From: an uncultured bacterium
Lineage (GTDB): Bacteria; Krumholzibacteriota; Krumholzibacteriia; LZORAL124-64-63
Direction of reading: 5' to 3'
NCBI GenBank assembly: GCA_903912525.1
Contig: CAIWHK010000006.1
Coordinates: forward strand, 1-64,000
Length of the DNA stretch: 64,000 bases
Positions 15,721 through 23,479 of this stretch are shown here, one piece after another; the stretch's first letter is position 1; each line of letters starts with the position of its first letter. The translations under genes and the position numbers were made by a program. The notes beneath the pieces are model-generated. The model was given only the letters and a program-made list of their open reading frames with translations. It ran no database searches and was not told where the DNA came from.

Positions 15721-16722
15721 ATGCGACCCGTTGTTGCGCTCGTCGAAGCGCGTCCCGAGACCATCGGGGACGATTACCGTCGCGCCCTGGCGCTGGCCGG
15801 GTTGGACCGTGCCTCCGTCACCGGCCCGCGGACCGTGGTCGCCGCCCTCGACGGGGGCGCCTGGCAACCGGGCCGGACCTGCCCGCCATGGCAAATTGCA
15901 GCCGCGCTCGCGGCGAGCGTAGGCGTACCGGGCAGCGAACTGACCCTGGAGGCTGTCGGCCCCGGCGGCCTGCAGGCGTGGCCACAGGCGGCGCCGTGGG
16001 ACCTGCTGCGCGACGGGCAGCCCGCACGCGACGCGGCGTCGGTATCCGCCACCGCAGTGCCGGCGCCGGCGCGTCCGCACATGCCGGGGCTCGAAGCGGT
16101 CGGGGCGCGCGCCACGGTGCCGTTTGCGCTGCGCCACCAGCCGCTGCTGGTGTTGGCTGCGGCCGACCGGGTTTCCCGGTGGGGAATCGGTGGCGCCTGC
16201 GCCACCCTGGGGCGGTTGCTGCTGGGCGGCCACCTGGCGCGCCGAGGCGTTTCCGACGCTCAGGTCCGCAGCGACATCGCGGCGCTGGCCGGCGAGTTGT
16301 TCCCTTCCATCGGCGCCGTCATCGACGGCACGCTGTGGCACGTTGGCCCGCGCGGTCGCGCGGTCGCGCGCCACGTCGTGATCGCCGGTGACGACCCGGT
16401 CGCCGTCGACGCGATCGCCCTGCGCCTGGCCGGGTTGGGCCCGCGGGACGTTCCCTGGCTGGGTGTGCACGCGGGGCGGGGCCTCGGCGCCGTCGAGCCC
16501 GCGCAGATCCGGCTGGTGGGCAACACCGGGTTGCTGGATCTTGACTTCGACCTGCCCGAACCCACCTTTGCCCGCAGGGTGCGCCTGCCGCTGCCGCGGA
16601 AGCGCTGGCCGCTGCCGGCGGTGCGGCTGGGCCTGCGCCGCCGACCGGCGACCAACAGCAATCCCTGGACCGCCCTCTTCGAGGAGATGCGCACCGCCGG
16701 CACGGCGGGCCACGGCGGGTGA
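15721..16722 (+). CDS. DUF362 domain-containing protein
   Basis: The 333-residue product is recognised by the DUF362 hallmark near its C-terminal third: GDDPVAVDAIALRLAGLGPRDVPWL, with GRGLG shortly after. No ferredoxin-type cysteine cluster, present in many DUF362 proteins, is seen. The function of the family is not established. It sits between a UbiA prenyltransferase and ispE, 34 nt after the former. The ATG follows a GCGGAGG site. The N-terminal half is Ala/Pro-rich and poorly conserved in appearance. Confidence 0.68.
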   Translation: MRPVVALVEARPETIGDDYRRALALAGLDRASVTGPRTVVAALDGGAWQPGRTCPPWQIAAALAASVGVPGSELTLEAVGPGGLQAWPQAAPWDLLRDGQPARDAASVSATAVPAPARPHMPGLEAVGARATVPFALRHQPLLVLAAADRVSRWGIGGACATLGRLLLGGHLARRGVSDAQVRSDIAALAGELFPSIGAVIDGTLWHVGPRGRAVARHVVIAGDDPVAVDAIALRLAGLGPRDVPWLGVHAGRGLGAVEPAQIRLVGNTGLLDLDFDLPEPTFARRVRLPLPRKRWPLPAVRLGLRRRPATNSNPWTALFEEMRTAGTAGHGG

Positions 16723-16753
16723 CCCCAACCGGTTGTCGAACCAAGGCGGACGG

Positions 16754-17704
16754 ATGAAGCAGCAGGCGACAGGCACAGGATTCGTGGACGGTCGCAAGCC
16801 GGTGGGCCGCCGCCTGCGGCTCAGGGCTCCCGCCAAGGTGAACCTGCACCTCGAGGTGCTGCGCCGGCGGCATGACGGTTACCACGAGATCGAGACCGTC
16901 CTGCAGGCCGTGCAGCTGTTCGACACGCTGGACGTTCGACTGGACGAGCAGTGGCTCGGGCATGCGCCCGAAATCCTGGTCTCGGTCGACGGCCCGGTGG
17001 GCGGCGTTCCGGCGGACGAAACGAACCTGTGCTGGCGTGCCGCCCGGCTGTTCTGCGAACAGCAGCGGGTGTCCGGCCTGATGCGGATCGAACTCCACAA
17101 GGAGATCCCGACGGCCGCCGGCCTCGGCGGCGGCAGCAGCGATGCGGCCGCCGTCCTGGTGGCCTGCGACAAGCTGTTCGGAACGAACCTGGACCCGGTG
17201 GACCTCGAGAAGATGGGGGAGGCCCTCGGGGCCGATGTCCCCTTCTTCATCCACGGCGGGACCATGCTCGGTCGCGGAATCGGGACCATTCTGACGCCCC
17301 TGCCGACGGTTCGCGCCTGCCAGTTCCTTATCATCAAACCCAGCTTGAACTTGAGCACGCCGGAGGTCTACGGGCGCCTCAATTTGGGATTGACAGTCCA
17401 AAGCCCCAAAGCTAGCATCGCCGTTATCAAGCCGATTCTGGCCCGTTTTCCCCAGAAGACGTGGCCGGGGTTCAACCGGTTGGAGGATGTCGTCCTCCCG
17501 GGACAGCCCGGCTTGCAGAGACTGGTCCTCGAACTGCGCGAAACCGCGGTCGTGGCCATGCTCTCCGGCAGCGGATCCGCCGTTTACGGGGTGTTCCCGG
17601 CGGACCGCGATCTCGCCCAGATGGCCGGGGAGTATTCGGAGTCCGGGATGTTCGTGCGGGTCGTCGGGCCGCACCCCGGTGGTGTCGAGATCATGGAAGA
17701 TTGA
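16754..17704 (+). CDS. ispE: 4-diphosphocytidyl-2-C-methyl-D-erythritol kinase
   Basis: A GHMP kinase of the non-mevalonate isoprenoid pathway, 316 residues. The substrate motif is RAPAKVNLHLEVLRRRHDGYHEIETV, the ATP-binding loop PTAAGLGGGSSDAAA, and the C-terminal motif MLSGSGSAVYGVF. The first ~20 residues before the conserved part are an extra Lys/Gly-rich leader. ispE upstream of spoVG matches the gene order of Bacillus. Confidence 0.96.
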   Translation: MKQQATGTGFVDGRKPVGRRLRLRAPAKVNLHLEVLRRRHDGYHEIETVLQAVQLFDTLDVRLDEQWLGHAPEILVSVDGPVGGVPADETNLCWRAARLFCEQQRVSGLMRIELHKEIPTAAGLGGGSSDAAAVLVACDKLFGTNLDPVDLEKMGEALGADVPFFIHGGTMLGRGIGTILTPLPTVRACQFLIIKPSLNLSTPEVYGRLNLGLTVQSPKASIAVIKPILARFPQKTWPGFNRLEDVVLPGQPGLQRLVLELRETAVVAMLSGSGSAVYGVFPADRDLAQMAGEYSESGMFVRVVGPHPGGVEIMED

Positions 17705-17764
17705 CGCACGCGGGGTGGCTGCCCCGCGACGAAGGTCCTGGGCTTGCCACGGAGAGGGACTGTC

Positions 17765-18109
17765 TTGGATATTTCCGAAATCAGGATCACCCTGCGTGAC
17801 GACAACAAGCTGAAGGGCTTCGCCAGCATCACCCTCGAGAACGCCTTCGTCATCCGTGGCCTGAAGATCATCGAAGGCGCCTCCGGGCTGTTCATCGCGA
17901 TGCCCAGTCGTAAGCGCAAGGACGGCACGTTCCAGGACATCGCCCATCCGATCAACATGTCGACGCGCGAGTGGATGGAAAACCAGGTGATCGCGGAGTA
18001 CCGCCGCGAGATGCAGCGGGTCGAGAACGGCGAAGTGCCGCCGCCCTCGCGTGGGCATTACGATGACGACGACGACGACCACGGCTCAGCGATGGCCGGA
18101 AGGTTCTGA
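17765..18109 (+). CDS. spoVG: SpoVG family RNA/DNA-binding regulator
   Basis: 114 residues with the SpoVG core: LDISEIRITLRDDNKLKGFASITLENAFVIRGLKIIEG..GLFIAMPSRK, then FQDIAHPIN and a helix. SpoVG proteins bind nucleic acids and affect gene expression in Firmicutes, spirochetes and others. The start is a TTG at 17765 with GGAGAGGG about 6 nt upstream; an earlier in-frame TTG at 17744 has no site. The C-terminus has an acidic run of six aspartates. ispE lies upstream and tRNA-Gln downstream. Confidence 0.92.
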   Translation: MDISEIRITLRDDNKLKGFASITLENAFVIRGLKIIEGASGLFIAMPSRKRKDGTFQDIAHPINMSTREWMENQVIAEYRREMQRVENGEVPPPSRGHYDDDDDDHGSAMAGRF

Positions 18110-18122
18110 CGCTCTTACCTTG

Positions 18123-18160
18123 GTCCGGTTCATCGGCCCGCTGTCCGGTTCATCGGCCCG
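18123..18160 (+). repeat. 18-bp direct repeat between spoVG and tRNA-Gln
   Basis: gtccggttcatcggcccg occurs at 18123-18140 and again at 18143-18160, separated by 2 nt. It is intergenic and lies about 30 nt upstream of the tRNA. No promoter of the sigma70 pattern is evident across it. Confidence 0.9.
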
Positions 18161-18188
18161 CGCGGCTTAATTAGGGCGCAGTCTTGGT

Positions 18189-18263
18189 TGGGGCGTCGTC
18201 AAGCGGTAAGACACAAGGTTTTGGTCCTTGCATTCGCGGGTTCGAATCCTGCCGCCCCAACCA
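18189..18263 (+). tRNA. tRNA-Gln (anticodon UUG), CCA encoded
   Basis: Acceptor arms TGGGGCG and CGCCCCA pair over 7 bp, with discriminator A and an encoded CCA at 18261-18263. The anticodon stem CAAGG/CCTTG encloses the loop TTTTGGT, giving anticodon TTG (codon CAA). The T arm is CGGGTTCGAATCCTG. Confidence 0.97.
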
Positions 18264-18296
18264 TTCCCGTTTCACGCCCCCCCAGGGAGACAACGC

Positions 18297-19232
18297 ATGC
18301 GCAACGATCTGGTCGTGATGACGGGCAACGCCCATCGCGCGCTGGGCGAGCTTATCGCCGCCAACCTGAACATCGACCTGCTGCAGGTCGAGGCCGGCCG
18401 GTTCTCCGACGGTGAGATCCAGATCAAGATCGGCGAGAACATCCGCGGCACCGATGTATTCATCGTGCAGCCGACGATGCCGCCTGCAGAGAACATCATG
18501 GAACTGCTGCTGCTGATCGACGCCGTGCGCCGCGCCTCGTGCCGACGCGTGACGGCGGTCATCCCGTACTTCGGCTACGCGCGCCAGGACCGCAAGGACC
18601 AGCCCCGCGTGCCGATCGCCGCCAAGTTGATGGCCGACCTGATCACGACCGCGGGGGCCAATCGCGTGCTGACCATCGACCTTCACGCGCCGCAGATCCA
18701 GGGCTTCTTCAACATCCCGGTGGACCACATCTATTCGGCGCCGGTATGGCTGAACTACTTCCGTGACCGCTCGCGCGAGAACCTCGCCGTGGTGGCGCCG
18801 GACGTCGGCTCGATCAAGATGGTGCGCGCGTTCGCCAAGAGGCTGGATGCGAACCTCGCCATCATCGACAAGCGCCGGCCGCGCCCGAACGAGGCCGTGG
18901 TCATGAATTTCATCGGCGACGTGAAGGGCAAGGACGTCATTATCTTCGACGACATGATCGACACGGCGGGCACCCTGGCGGACGCCGCCCGGGTCTGCCA
19001 CGAGAACGGGGCCCTGTCGATCACCGCGTGCTGCACGCACGCCGTCCTGTCGGGCCGGGCGCTGGAGCGCCTGCAGGCCGCCCCGATCCGGGAAGTCGTT
19101 GTCAGCAATACGATTCCGTTCAATCGCTTCGAGCAGTGCGACAAGATCCGCGTGCTGGACATCTCGGCCCTGCTGGCCGACGCCATTGAGCGGATCCACC
19201 TTGAGAAGACGGTCAGCGCGCTGTTCGTCTGA
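18297..19232 (+). CDS. prs: Ribose-phosphate pyrophosphokinase (PRPP synthase)
   Basis: 311 residues, class I PRPP synthase. It makes PRPP from ribose 5-phosphate and ATP for nucleotide, His and Trp synthesis. Seen are the flexible loop RQDRKDQPRVPI, the DLHAPQIQGFF metal-site segment, VVAPDVGSIKMV and the PRPP-binding loop VIIFDDMIDTAGTL. AGGGAG precedes the ATG, which is chosen over upstream in-frame codons that would run into the tRNA. PRPP is also the donor for the UbiA-type enzyme encoded nearby, if that assignment is right. Confidence 0.97.
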   Translation: MRNDLVVMTGNAHRALGELIAANLNIDLLQVEAGRFSDGEIQIKIGENIRGTDVFIVQPTMPPAENIMELLLLIDAVRRASCRRVTAVIPYFGYARQDRKDQPRVPIAAKLMADLITTAGANRVLTIDLHAPQIQGFFNIPVDHIYSAPVWLNYFRDRSRENLAVVAPDVGSIKMVRAFAKRLDANLAIIDKRRPRPNEAVVMNFIGDVKGKDVIIFDDMIDTAGTLADAARVCHENGALSITACCTHAVLSGRALERLQAAPIREVVVSNTIPFNRFEQCDKIRVLDISALLADAIERIHLEKTVSALFV

Positions 19233-19233
19233 T

Positions 19234-19272
19234 CCCGCCCTGCCTTGACAGGGGGCGGGCCCTGTGTTTTCT
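19234..19272 (+). terminator. Terminator after prs
   Basis: CCCGCCCTG and CAGGGGGCGGG pair with a two-base bulge around a CCTTGA loop, followed after a few bases by TTTTCTT. Confidence 0.55.
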
Positions 19273-19274
19273 TA
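19245..19274 (+). promoter_or_regulatory. Possible promoter of rplY
   Basis: A perfect TTGACA (19245-19250) lies inside the prs terminator loop, with a weak TTCTTA 18 nt later. It is about 80 nt before rplY. The -10 match is poor, so this is tentative. Confidence 0.35.
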
Positions 19275-19353
19275 GACGGTCCTTTTCCGGTTTCCGGCAC
19301 GGGCGCTCCGGAGCGCCATAGTGTGCCATCATGTTGGTGGAGGAAAGAATCCG

Positions 19354-20106
19354 ATGAGCCTGGTCAACCTGAACATCCATCCGCGGACGACCGCCGGTAA
19401 AAACGAGAACCGGCGCACCCGCGCCGCCGGTCGCGTGCCCGCCGTCCTTTACGGCAAGGGCCGTCCCACGGCCAGTATTGAACTGGAAGGCCACGCCTTC
19501 GAGGTCGCGCTCAAGCACCTCGGCGGCCGCAGTGCCATTTTCCAGCTGCATCAGGCCGGCATGGAGGAGGGCCACATCGCGCTGCTGCGCGAGGTCCAGC
19601 GCCACGCGGTCACCGACCAGATCCTGCACGTCGACCTGCTGGAGATCCCGCAGGGCCAGCCCGTGACCGTGGCCGTGCATGTGCACGTCACCGGTTCGTG
19701 CGCGGCGTCCAAGACGGGCGACGGTTCGGTCGTCGTCAACGCCAACTCGGTCGAAATCAGCTGCCTGCCGCGCGCCCTTCCCGAGTTCGTGGAAGTCGAC
19801 GTGACCGAGCTCGAGCTGAACGACAAGATCTTCGCCCGCGACCTGAAGATCGAGGGCGGCGAGGTCGTGTCCGACCCGGATATGCTGATCCTCAGCGTCA
19901 AGCCTGCGGCGCTGTTCGTCGAAGAGGCTGCGCCGGCGGAGGCCGTGGCTGTCGAGGCCGCTGCCCCGGCCAAGGGTGCTGCGCCTGCCAAGGGTGCTGC
20001 GCCTGCCAAGGGCGCTGCCCCTGCCAAGGGCGCTGCGCCCGCGAAGGGTGCTGCGCCTGCGAAGGGTGCTGCGCCTGCGAAGGCCGACGATAAGAAGAAG
20101 AAGTAG
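19354..20106 (+). CDS. rplY: Ribosomal protein bL25 (general stress Ctc type)
   Basis: 250 residues. Residues 1-95 are the 5S-rRNA-binding L25 domain (NENRRTRAAGRVPAVLYGKG, ..HVDLLEI), then the TL5/Ctc C-terminal beta domain to about residue 190. The last ~60 residues are a low-complexity tail of AAPAKG hexapeptides ending in KADDKKKK, giving a basic extension unusual for L25. The ATG at 19354 has GGAGGAAAG upstream. rplY between prs and pth follows the Bacillus prs-ctc-pth order. Confidence 0.95.
   Translation: MSLVNLNIHPRTTAGKNENRRTRAAGRVPAVLYGKGRPTASIELEGHAFEVALKHLGGRSAIFQLHQAGMEEGHIALLREVQRHAVTDQILHVDLLEIPQGQPVTVAVHVHVTGSCAASKTGDGSVVVNANSVEISCLPRALPEFVEVDVTELELNDKIFARDLKIEGGEVVSDPDMLILSVKPAALFVEEAAPAEAVAVEAAAPAKGAAPAKGAAPAKGAAPAKGAAPAKGAAPAKGAAPAKADDKKKK
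19960..20085 (+). repeat. 18-bp tandem array encoding AAPAKG in the rplY 3' end (7 units)
   Basis: Seven in-frame 18-nt units (gctgcgcctgccaagggt type) start at 19960; six encode AAPAKG and the last AAPAKA. Third positions vary little between units. Confidence 0.95.
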
Positions 20107-20150
20107 GCTGCGCGTTCCGGCCCTGGCGGCCGCAACCGACGTGAAGCCCG

Positions 20151-20183
20151 GGCAGCCGGCCGCCACCAAAGCGGCCGGCTGCC
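20151..20183 (+). terminator. Terminator between rplY and pth
   Basis: Perfect 13-bp stem GGCAGCCGGCCGC / GCGGCCGGCTGCC with a CACCAAA loop, followed by GCATTATC. Very stable; the T-tract is weak. Confidence 0.7.
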
Positions 20184-20237
20184 GCATTATCAGGCGCCGA
20201 CCCCGGTTCCGGGGTGCCGCCGGCAGGAGCAGGCACG

Positions 20238-20918
20238 ATGGCGAGCACCGACCCGTTGCTGGTGGTCGGCCTGGGCAACCCGGGCCCGAAGTACCGCGAC
20301 ACGCGCCACAACATCGGCTTCCTGGTCGTCGAGGAACTGGCCCGGCGGCTGGGCTGGGCGTTCGCGCCGGGCGACGGGCGCTGGCGCGAGGCTTCGGCCC
20401 CCGGCGGCGACGGCGCGCTCGTGCTGATGCAGCCCCTGACGTACATGAACCTGAGCGGCGAAGCCGTTTGCGGGTGGGGGACGGCGCACGGAATGCCGGT
20501 TGAACCACAACCGACATTGCCTGCGCCGGAAGAGGTCACCGCCGACGAATGCGACTCCGAATCGGTTCCCGCCCCCCTTCCAGCGCCCGAACGCTGGCGC
20601 CCCCTGGTCATCTGCGACGACCTGGCCCTGCCTCTCGGCGCCCTGCGCCTGCGACCGCGGGGCAGCAGCGGGGGCCAGAACGGGTTGGCCTCGATCATCG
20701 AGCACCTCGGGCACGACGATTTCCCACGCCTGCGGCTGGGTATCGCTCCGGCGGGCGAGCCGGTTCCGCCGGCCGACTGGGCCGATTTTGTCCTGACACC
20801 GTTCGCCGCCGCCGAGCGCGAGGCGGTGGCCGACCTGGTGAGCCGGGCGGCCGACGCGGTCGCCTGTTGCCGGGAACTGGGGGCCGAGGCGGCCGCCTCA
20901 CGCTTCAACCGGCGCTGA
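20238..20918 (+). CDS. pth: Peptidyl-tRNA hydrolase with a long internal insertion
   Basis: 226 residues. Canonical Pth parts: GLGNPGPKYRDTRHNIGF with the catalytic His, PLTYMNLSGEAV, CDDLALPLGALRLRPRGSSGGQNGL with the catalytic Asp and substrate-binding Asn, and RLRLGI. Between GEAVCGWGTAHG and LVICDDLALP lies an insertion of about 30 residues rich in Pro, Glu and Asp, where Pth usually has only a short strand-loop. It stays in frame and looks disordered. ATG is preceded by GCAGGAGCAGG. The enzyme recycles peptidyl-tRNA. Confidence 0.94.
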   Translation: MASTDPLLVVGLGNPGPKYRDTRHNIGFLVVEELARRLGWAFAPGDGRWREASAPGGDGALVLMQPLTYMNLSGEAVCGWGTAHGMPVEPQPTLPAPEEVTADECDSESVPAPLPAPERWRPLVICDDLALPLGALRLRPRGSSGGQNGLASIIEHLGHDDFPRLRLGIAPAGEPVPPADWADFVLTPFAAAEREAVADLVSRAADAVACCRELGAEAAASRFNRR

Positions 20919-20959
20919 CGCCCGGCCGCGACCCTGACCGGAATCCAGCCACCCGGGCC

Positions 20960-20988
20960 TTGCGCCCGCTCTCCTGAACGCCTATACT
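20960..20988 (+). promoter_or_regulatory. Promoter of the rpsF-rpsR-rplI operon
   Basis: TTGCGC (20960-20965), 17-nt spacer, TATACT (20983-20988). A leader of about 170 nt follows before rpsF. Confidence 0.65.
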
Positions 20989-21010
20989 TCGCCGTTCCGC
21001 GCAAGCGGGC

Positions 21011-21054
21011 GCGGGCCTTTGTGCCCGCCACAAAGCTCAACAGCCGAAATGCTG
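21011..21054 (+). promoter_or_regulatory. Structured rpsF leader (candidate S6:S18 autoregulatory site)
   Basis: Two adjacent hairpins can form: GCGGGC/GCCCGC around CTTTGT (21011-21028) and CAGC/GCTG around CGAAAT (21041-21054), the latter presenting a CCG trinucleotide. Many bacteria control rpsF through a leader bound by the S6:S18 complex with an exposed CCG. The match here is suggestive only. Confidence 0.3.
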
Positions 21055-21166
21055 TACCAAGCTGTGTGCTCACATCCCTACCCGGGCTGACGTCGTGGCG
21101 ACCCTTCGCGGGTTCGTTGCGGGGAATAGAGACCCGGGTCGATCTGTCCGAGGGGAGGTGTTACCA

Positions 21167-21571
21167 GTGAAGAAGTACGAATGTGTGTTCATCCTGCGGG
21201 CTGACCAGCCCGAGGCCGCCATGGCGGCCCGGGTCGATCGCTGCAAGGAGATCATCGCCGCCCATGGCGGTGAAGTGACGCTCGAGAACCACTGGGGCGT
21301 GCGTCGCCTGGCTTACGAGATCGAGTTCGAAAGCCGCGGCAACTACATGTTCCTCAAGTTCAACAGCCGGGGTACGGCCGTGGCCGACCTGGACAAGTTC
21401 CTGCGTCAGGACGACCAGATCCTGCGCCACCTTGTGGTGGTGGACGAGGACTGGGCCGAGCGCAACCGCGCGTCGATGGCCAAGCGTCGGGCGAACCGCC
21501 CGGCGGATGTCGCGCCGCAGGCACCGCAGGCGCCGGCGCCTGCTCCTGCGCCGGTGGAGGCTGCGGAGTAG
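21167..21571 (+). CDS. rpsF: Ribosomal protein bS6
   Basis: 134 residues with the ferredoxin-like S6 fold: KKYECVFILRADQPE, a helix, GGEVTLENHWGVRRLAYEIEFESRGNYMFLKFNS and DDQILRHLVVV. The C-terminus is an Ala/Pro-rich tail. The start is GTG at 21167 with an excellent GGGGAGG 6-12 nt upstream; an upstream in-frame GTG at 21095 lies in the leader. It heads the rpsF-rpsR-DUF2232-rplI operon. S6 binds S18 on the 30S platform. Confidence 0.96.
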   Translation: MKKYECVFILRADQPEAAMAARVDRCKEIIAAHGGEVTLENHWGVRRLAYEIEFESRGNYMFLKFNSRGTAVADLDKFLRQDDQILRHLVVVDEDWAERNRASMAKRRANRPADVAPQAPQAPAPAPAPVEAAE

Positions 21572-21663
21572 TTCCGCGACTACGGCCTGGGATCTGTTGA
21601 ACAACGGTATCGAGCCGCCGGGGCGCATCGCGCACGGCGGCCTCTCGAGGAAAGGAGGGTCCG

Positions 21664-21930
21664 ATGGCTCGCAAGAATCTTCGGATCAAGAAGAAGAAGA
21701 AGAAGCGGCGGCACGGCAAACAGAAGGTCTGCTTCTTCACGAAGACCGGCATGATTGCCCTCGACTACAAGGATGAGGACACGCTCCGCCGTTTCGTCAC
21801 CGAACGCGGCAAGATCGCGCCCCGTCGCAATACCGGCACCAGCCCCAAGTTCCAGCGCCCGTTGGCCACGGCCATCAAGCGCGCCCGGCACCTGGCCATG
21901 CTGCCGTTCGTGAAGGAATACTACCGGTAG
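21664..21930 (+). CDS. rpsR: Ribosomal protein bS18
   Basis: 88 residues. An N-terminal run of lysines ([15 protein letters not shown]) precedes the conserved S18 core: [61 protein letters not shown] precedes the ATG. The core is complete and of normal length. Confidence 0.97.
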   Translation: MARKNLRIKKKKKKRRHGKQKVCFFTKTGMIALDYKDEDTLRRFVTERGKIAPRRNTGTSPKFQRPLATAIKRARHLAMLPFVKEYYR

Positions 21931-21997
21931 TCCGGATCTGCCGGGCGACGGGGAAGGGTACGTGGTGCCTGGACCGTCAGTTGGTTTGGGAGCGTCC

Positions 21998-23002
21998 GTG
22001 AAGCGATCACCTTCGGCGTACCTGTCGCCGCTGGCGGCGCTCGTGACGCTTGGCGCGGCCTCGCTGCTGAAGCTGGCCGGGGCCGAAGTGGCGGCCGGGG
22101 AGCCTGCCGGTGGCACCGTCAGCGTGCTGTGGCTCCCGGTTGCGGCGGTGGTTCCGCTGGCGGTTGCGGTCCTGTGGGGACTGGCCGCGTGGGGGGATCG
22201 CCGCACATGGAGATTGGTCGGGTCGCTCGCGGCCTGGCTGGGTTCGGGGTACCTGTTGGTGCAGGGGCCGGACATGTGGTCGATGACGGCGAACGTCGCG
22301 GCGGGCCTGGTTGCAGGTCTGGCGTGGCGGCACCGATGGCGACCTGACGTCGCCCTGGTGGGCGCGGCCGCGGTGCTGGCGCCGCTGGTGATCTGGGCTG
22401 CGGTCCAGATGCCGGTGCGCGATCAGCTGGCGGCGATCAGCGACCAGTCGTTGAAGGCGCTCGAGCAGCGGGCACCGCCGAATACCGATCCGGCGGAGCT
22501 GGCAAAGGCGCGGGAGGTCGGGCAGCAGCGTTTCGCGCAGCTGACCGACATGACCCTGCGGCTGTATCCGTCGCTCATTGCGACGGGGTTGCTCGGGCAG
22601 GCGCTGGTGATCCTGTTGCTGGTCCGCGTGGCGGGGCGACGGCAGGGACTGGTGCCCGTCGGCTGGGGGTTGCCGCCGTTCGCACGTTGGCGACTGCCGT
22701 TCTATCTGGTATGGGCGCTCGCGGCGGGGATCGGCCTGCTGGTCACGCGACGGGCGCCGTGGGCGGACGTGGGGCTGAACCTGACGGTTCTGGCCGCCGC
22801 GATCCTGAGCGTACAGGGGCTGGCCGTCCAGTTCCACCTGTCGCGGCGACTGTTGCCGCCCGTGGGGCTGGTCGCTTATTGGACTCTGATGGGTTTGGCG
22901 TTCGTTCCCCTGCTGGCCACCAGCGCCCTGCTGGGCCTGGCCGACCAGTGGCGGGACCTGCGCCGACTCGACTCCGGCGAAGCAAACGCCGGAAGCCAAT
23001 GA
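21998..23002 (+). CDS. DUF2232 (YybS-like) membrane protein
   Basis: About 334 residues with roughly eight hydrophobic segments, among them SPLAALVTLGAASLL, WLPVAAVVPLAVAVLWGLAAW, DVALVGAAAVLAPLVIWAAV and the C-terminal VGLVAYWTLMGLAFVPLLATSALLGL. DUF2232 proteins of unknown function are commonly encoded between rpsR and rplI, and I rely on that position as much as on the sequence. The GTG at 21998 (MKRSPSAYLSP) follows GGGAG; an alternative GTG at 21962 would add 12 residues. Confidence 0.7.
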   Translation: MKRSPSAYLSPLAALVTLGAASLLKLAGAEVAAGEPAGGTVSVLWLPVAAVVPLAVAVLWGLAAWGDRRTWRLVGSLAAWLGSGYLLVQGPDMWSMTANVAAGLVAGLAWRHRWRPDVALVGAAAVLAPLVIWAAVQMPVRDQLAAISDQSLKALEQRAPPNTDPAELAKAREVGQQRFAQLTDMTLRLYPSLIATGLLGQALVILLLVRVAGRRQGLVPVGWGLPPFARWRLPFYLVWALAAGIGLLVTRRAPWADVGLNLTVLAAAILSVQGLAVQFHLSRRLLPPVGLVAYWTLMGLAFVPLLATSALLGLADQWRDLRRLDSGEANAGSQ

Positions 23003-23019
23003 CCAAAGGTGGTTAAGAG

Positions 23020-23463
23020 ATGCAGATCATCCTGATGCACAACGTCGAGAACCTCGGCCGCATGGGCGAAACCGTTTCGGTTGCCCGTGGGTACGCGCGC
23101 AACTTCCTGATCCCGCGGGGTCTGGCGGTCACGTCGTCCGAGGCTTCCCGGAAGATCGTTGCCGCGCACCTCAAGCAGGAGGCCAAGCGCGAGGACGGCC
23201 GGCTGGCCGAAGCCCGCACCCTGGCGGCGAAGATCGGCACGTTGACGTGCACGTTGTCGGTGCAGGCAGACGAGGAGAACAAGCTCTTCGGTTCGGTCAC
23301 GGCGCGCGACATCGCCGGCGCCCTGCAGAGCGAGCACGCCAGCTTCGACCACAAGCAGGTCCTGCTGGACGAGCCGATCAAGCTGCTGGGCGATTACGAT
23401 GTTGCCGTGAAGGTGTACGGCGACGTCACCGTGACGGCGAAGGTGAACGTCGTCAGGTCCTGA
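23020..23463 (+). CDS. rplI: Ribosomal protein bL9
   Basis: 147 residues. The N-terminal 23S-binding domain (MQIILMHNVENLGRMGETVSV..YARNFLIPRGLAV), the long connecting helix (KIVAAHLKQEAKREDGRLAEARTLAAKI) and the C-terminal domain (KLFGSVTARDIAGAL.....KLLGDYDVAVKVYGDV) are all present and of normal length. It is the last gene of the rpsF operon. Confidence 0.97.
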   Translation: MQIILMHNVENLGRMGETVSVARGYARNFLIPRGLAVTSSEASRKIVAAHLKQEAKREDGRLAEARTLAAKIGTLTCTLSVQADEENKLFGSVTARDIAGALQSEHASFDHKQVLLDEPIKLLGDYDVAVKVYGDVTVTAKVNVVRS

Positions 23464-23479
23464 CCGGCGGGAGCCCGCG

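Noticed and set aside
20500-20615. Possible frameshift or sequencing error in pth
   Set aside because: The frame continues without break and both flanks match Pth, so an in-frame insertion is the simpler reading.
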